From Onthophagus taurus (Eukaryota > Arthropoda > Insecta > Coleoptera > Scarabaeidae): a stretch of DNA of 64,000 nt. Both the position numbers and the translations under genes were made by a program. A model generated the notes under the pieces. The model ran no database searches. It was not told where the DNA came from and was given only the letters and a program-made list of their open reading frames with translations. Positions 62,311 to 64,000 of this stretch are shown piece by piece (position 1 is the first letter of the stretch; every line of letters starts with the position of its first letter). The stretch lies in the NCBI RefSeq assembly GCF_036711975.1, contig NC_091976.1:5704001-5768000 (forward strand), read 5' to 3'.

Positions 62311-63722
62311 CAGGTAAACGTCGTTTTACGCCAGGGTTCTGTTCCGAGAGACACCGGCATAAACAAAATCGGCGTAAAATGAACACAAATATAATAGACG
62401 ATATAAGGTTAGGTTCCATGTCAAAATTCTAAGAACAATCTAACATGTTTATTTATACATATCCTATATACAGAGGTGGCCCTTAATCAGTGCTTTTAAT
62501 ATTATCCGCAAATGATACGTTTTAAAGGTAGAAATTACCCCCTGATCCATGGGTTGTAAAACGGAGGTTGTGTTACAGAGCATGTAAATTACCTTGACGT
62601 CCAATCCCGTGTCTAAGGCGTCAAGATTTTGCGAATGTCCTAAGGCATTGTCTAATAGGAGGATTGCTTTCTCTGGAAGGTTATTTTGGACACAAAATTT
62701 AAGCACAGTAGGGCAAAAATAATTTTTATACCTGTCTGTGAATATCTTCTGAGTGACCCTTTTTATTCCACCTCCAAAAAAACTGGCAGGGAACTTTTGT
62801 CAAGACCTTTAAAAGCCCGTAGATTCTGGGAATGGTACACAACCATTGGCTTAAATTTTAAGGAACCAGAAACATTTGGTCCCAAGAAAACAGTCAGTCT
62901 ATAAAATAGGATGTATGTAAAAGTAACAACTTTTTGAGAAATACTTTGATAATCCAAGAGTGCTACGTTCTTCTCGCGAAATAAACGTTCTCGATGGCAA
63001 CTTCTGCCAATAGAGGCCTGTTTCATCAAAATTGAAGATGAGATCTGCAGGGTAACTCCCTTGTTCCACAATTTCTTGAAACTTTTGACGGTAAGTTGCT
63101 GCTGCTGCTACATCAATGCTCGCTGCTTCGCCGCTTAGTTTAGTGCTACGGTTCGATATTTGAATCTCGTAAACCACCCAGTGCTTGCCAAGAAAGTTTC
63201 GTCAGTGTTTTCTTGCGTCTTCAAATCAGAAAAGTTAATAGTTCTTTTTCGCATATGATTACTCGTGTTACAGGAATATTTTTTTGATTGGCATCATCAA
63301 CCCACTGCAACATTTTTTCCATTTTCTCTATATTTTTGTTGTGGCTGTAAGTTAGGTTCTTTACACTTACAGCCGTTGTCTGTCGAGTGGAATGTTTTAT
63401 TTTCTCAGCGTTTTTCATAATTGTTGTCACAGTGGACGGAGGTAAATTTAGAGCTCTGCAGACAAAAGGTGGGGTTTGTCCATCTTCAATGCGTGTAATT
63501 ACGTCTATTTTGTAATTGTCTCCAGGCTTATTGTTTTTCGTGCTTTTTTCGCACGATGTTTGGGTTCTGAATCACTATTGTCGTCCATAATGAAACTACA
63601 AATTGAATATTCTTTGCCTACTGTCGTTTGATGTCGGGCGAAACGGGGAATCCCACGCCGGCACCAACCGGCGTAATTGTGAATCGGTGTAAATCGAACC
63701 GGCGCAAAACGCCGTTTACCTG
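62311..63722 (-). mobile_element. pogo/Tigger-type transposon, 1412 bp, TA duplication
   Basis: The ends CAGGTAAACGTCGTTTTACG (left) and CAGGTAAACGGCGTTTTGCG (from the right) are inverted and flanked by TA at 62309-62310 and 63723-63724. The size is short for Tigger because internal and C-terminal parts of the gene are deleted. Ends and flanks are well preserved. Confidence 0.85.
62464..63588 (-). pseudogene. Tigger/jerky-type transposase, broken
   Basis: The ATG at 63588 gives MDDNSDSEPKHRAKKARKTI. A frameshift at about 63505 precedes a CENP-B-like HTH (VITRIEDGQTPPFVCRALNL, then PPSTVTTIMKN). MEKMLQWVDDANQKNIPVTR follows. The DDE part shows LIFNFDETGLYWQKLPSRTF (Asp), ILLLDNALGHSQNLDAL (Asp) and TTSVLQPMDQGVISTFK (Asp). 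A stretch between the first and second Asp is missing (62710-62900 is out of frame), and the C-terminus stops at 62464. Inactive. Confidence 0.8.
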
Positions 63723-63724
63723 TA

Positions 63725-64000
63725 TAGTAAAAAGTTACATCATGAAAACATATTAATTTTTGAACCTCAGTAATTGATACCTTTTTCGCCCATCTTCTTT
63801 TCATTGCGATAGGTGGTAATAAGTGAAATAATGTTAAAATCGCATTTGTATCCTTATCTCAACCTGAAAAATAACATTTACAGAACGCATAAACAATTCA
63901 TTTGTTATTAGTTATTACCTTTCGGTGGTTCTTTTTGCATATTAGAAGTGTACGTTTTAAATAGTTTATCGATATATTTCGGAAACTTGCCTTTCGGACT
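63725..64000. other. Right edge, nothing recognised
   Basis: AT-rich sequence after the TA flank of the pogo element. No ORF, repeat or motif can be supported. Confidence 0.4.

Noticed and set aside
1-64000. CRISPR arrays, operons, ribosome binding sites or prophage
   Set aside because: Spliced genes and eukaryotic transposons throughout; no regularly spaced repeats and no prokaryotic gene organisation.

Overview
The window is eukaryotic and almost certainly from an insect. It is AT-rich, genes have GT-AG introns, there is an insect-type odorant receptor gene and a fibrinogen-domain gene, and most of the remaining sequence is transposable elements (copia, CR1/Jockey-like LINEs, Penelope, Transib, P-like, mariner DD41D, pogo/Tigger, piggyBac, SINE). 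A beetle is a reasonable guess from this mixture, but nothing here proves the order. No bacterial, viral or CRISPR features were seen. Layout: 0.5-3.5 kb holds an odorant receptor gene plus copia and LINE remnants. This block is duplicated in direct orientation at 22.5-25.3 kb, where the receptor copy is broken. Between the copies (3.9-22.4 kb) lie a reverse-strand LINE, a 5'-truncated Penelope element with inverted terminal arms that carry hammerhead-like motifs, a second hammerhead-bearing foldback, a decayed Transib transposase, a CR1-like LINE split by a 3.1 kb DNA transposon (element A), and a LINE with an RNase H domain bounded by a 12 bp target duplication. From 25 to 46 kb the sequence is densely nested: copia and LINE remnants; a P-like fragment with a 100 bp palindromic insertion; a reverse-strand Penelope RT split by two copies of a DNA element with ends CCCAGTAAACAA; then one copia (35.7-46.0 kb) broken by element C (which carries a SINE) and by a TA-flanked MITE that itself contains element B. 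Elements A, B and C encode related transposase-like proteins with a conserved SDGC/QN and GHT/ME/D signature. A and B have ATAT 4 bp duplications and CGTC ends. Around 46-49.5 kb a piggyBac scrap and a LINE tail precede a well-preserved three-exon fibrinogen-domain gene, the best candidate host gene together with the odorant receptor. From 50 to 64 kb a LINE fragment leads into exons of a gene with a SAM-like N-terminal segment. One of its exons is split by a 4.9 kb element (D) with an 8 bp duplication and its own multi-exon gene. Element D contains a nearly pristine DD41D mariner-like transposon with 630 bp inverted repeats and an intact transposase. The window closes with copia scraps, a P-like transposase gene with recognisable exons, and a pogo/Tigger copy with perfect TA flanks. 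How it fits together: apart from the receptor, the fibrinogen gene and possibly the SAM-like gene, the sequence records many insertion events, and most nesting orders can be read from target-site duplications. The most interesting signals are the recurring hammerhead-like motifs in foldback arms, the A/B/C transposon group, the gene-bearing element D, and the CCCAGTAAACAA elements with a conserved exon-like segment.
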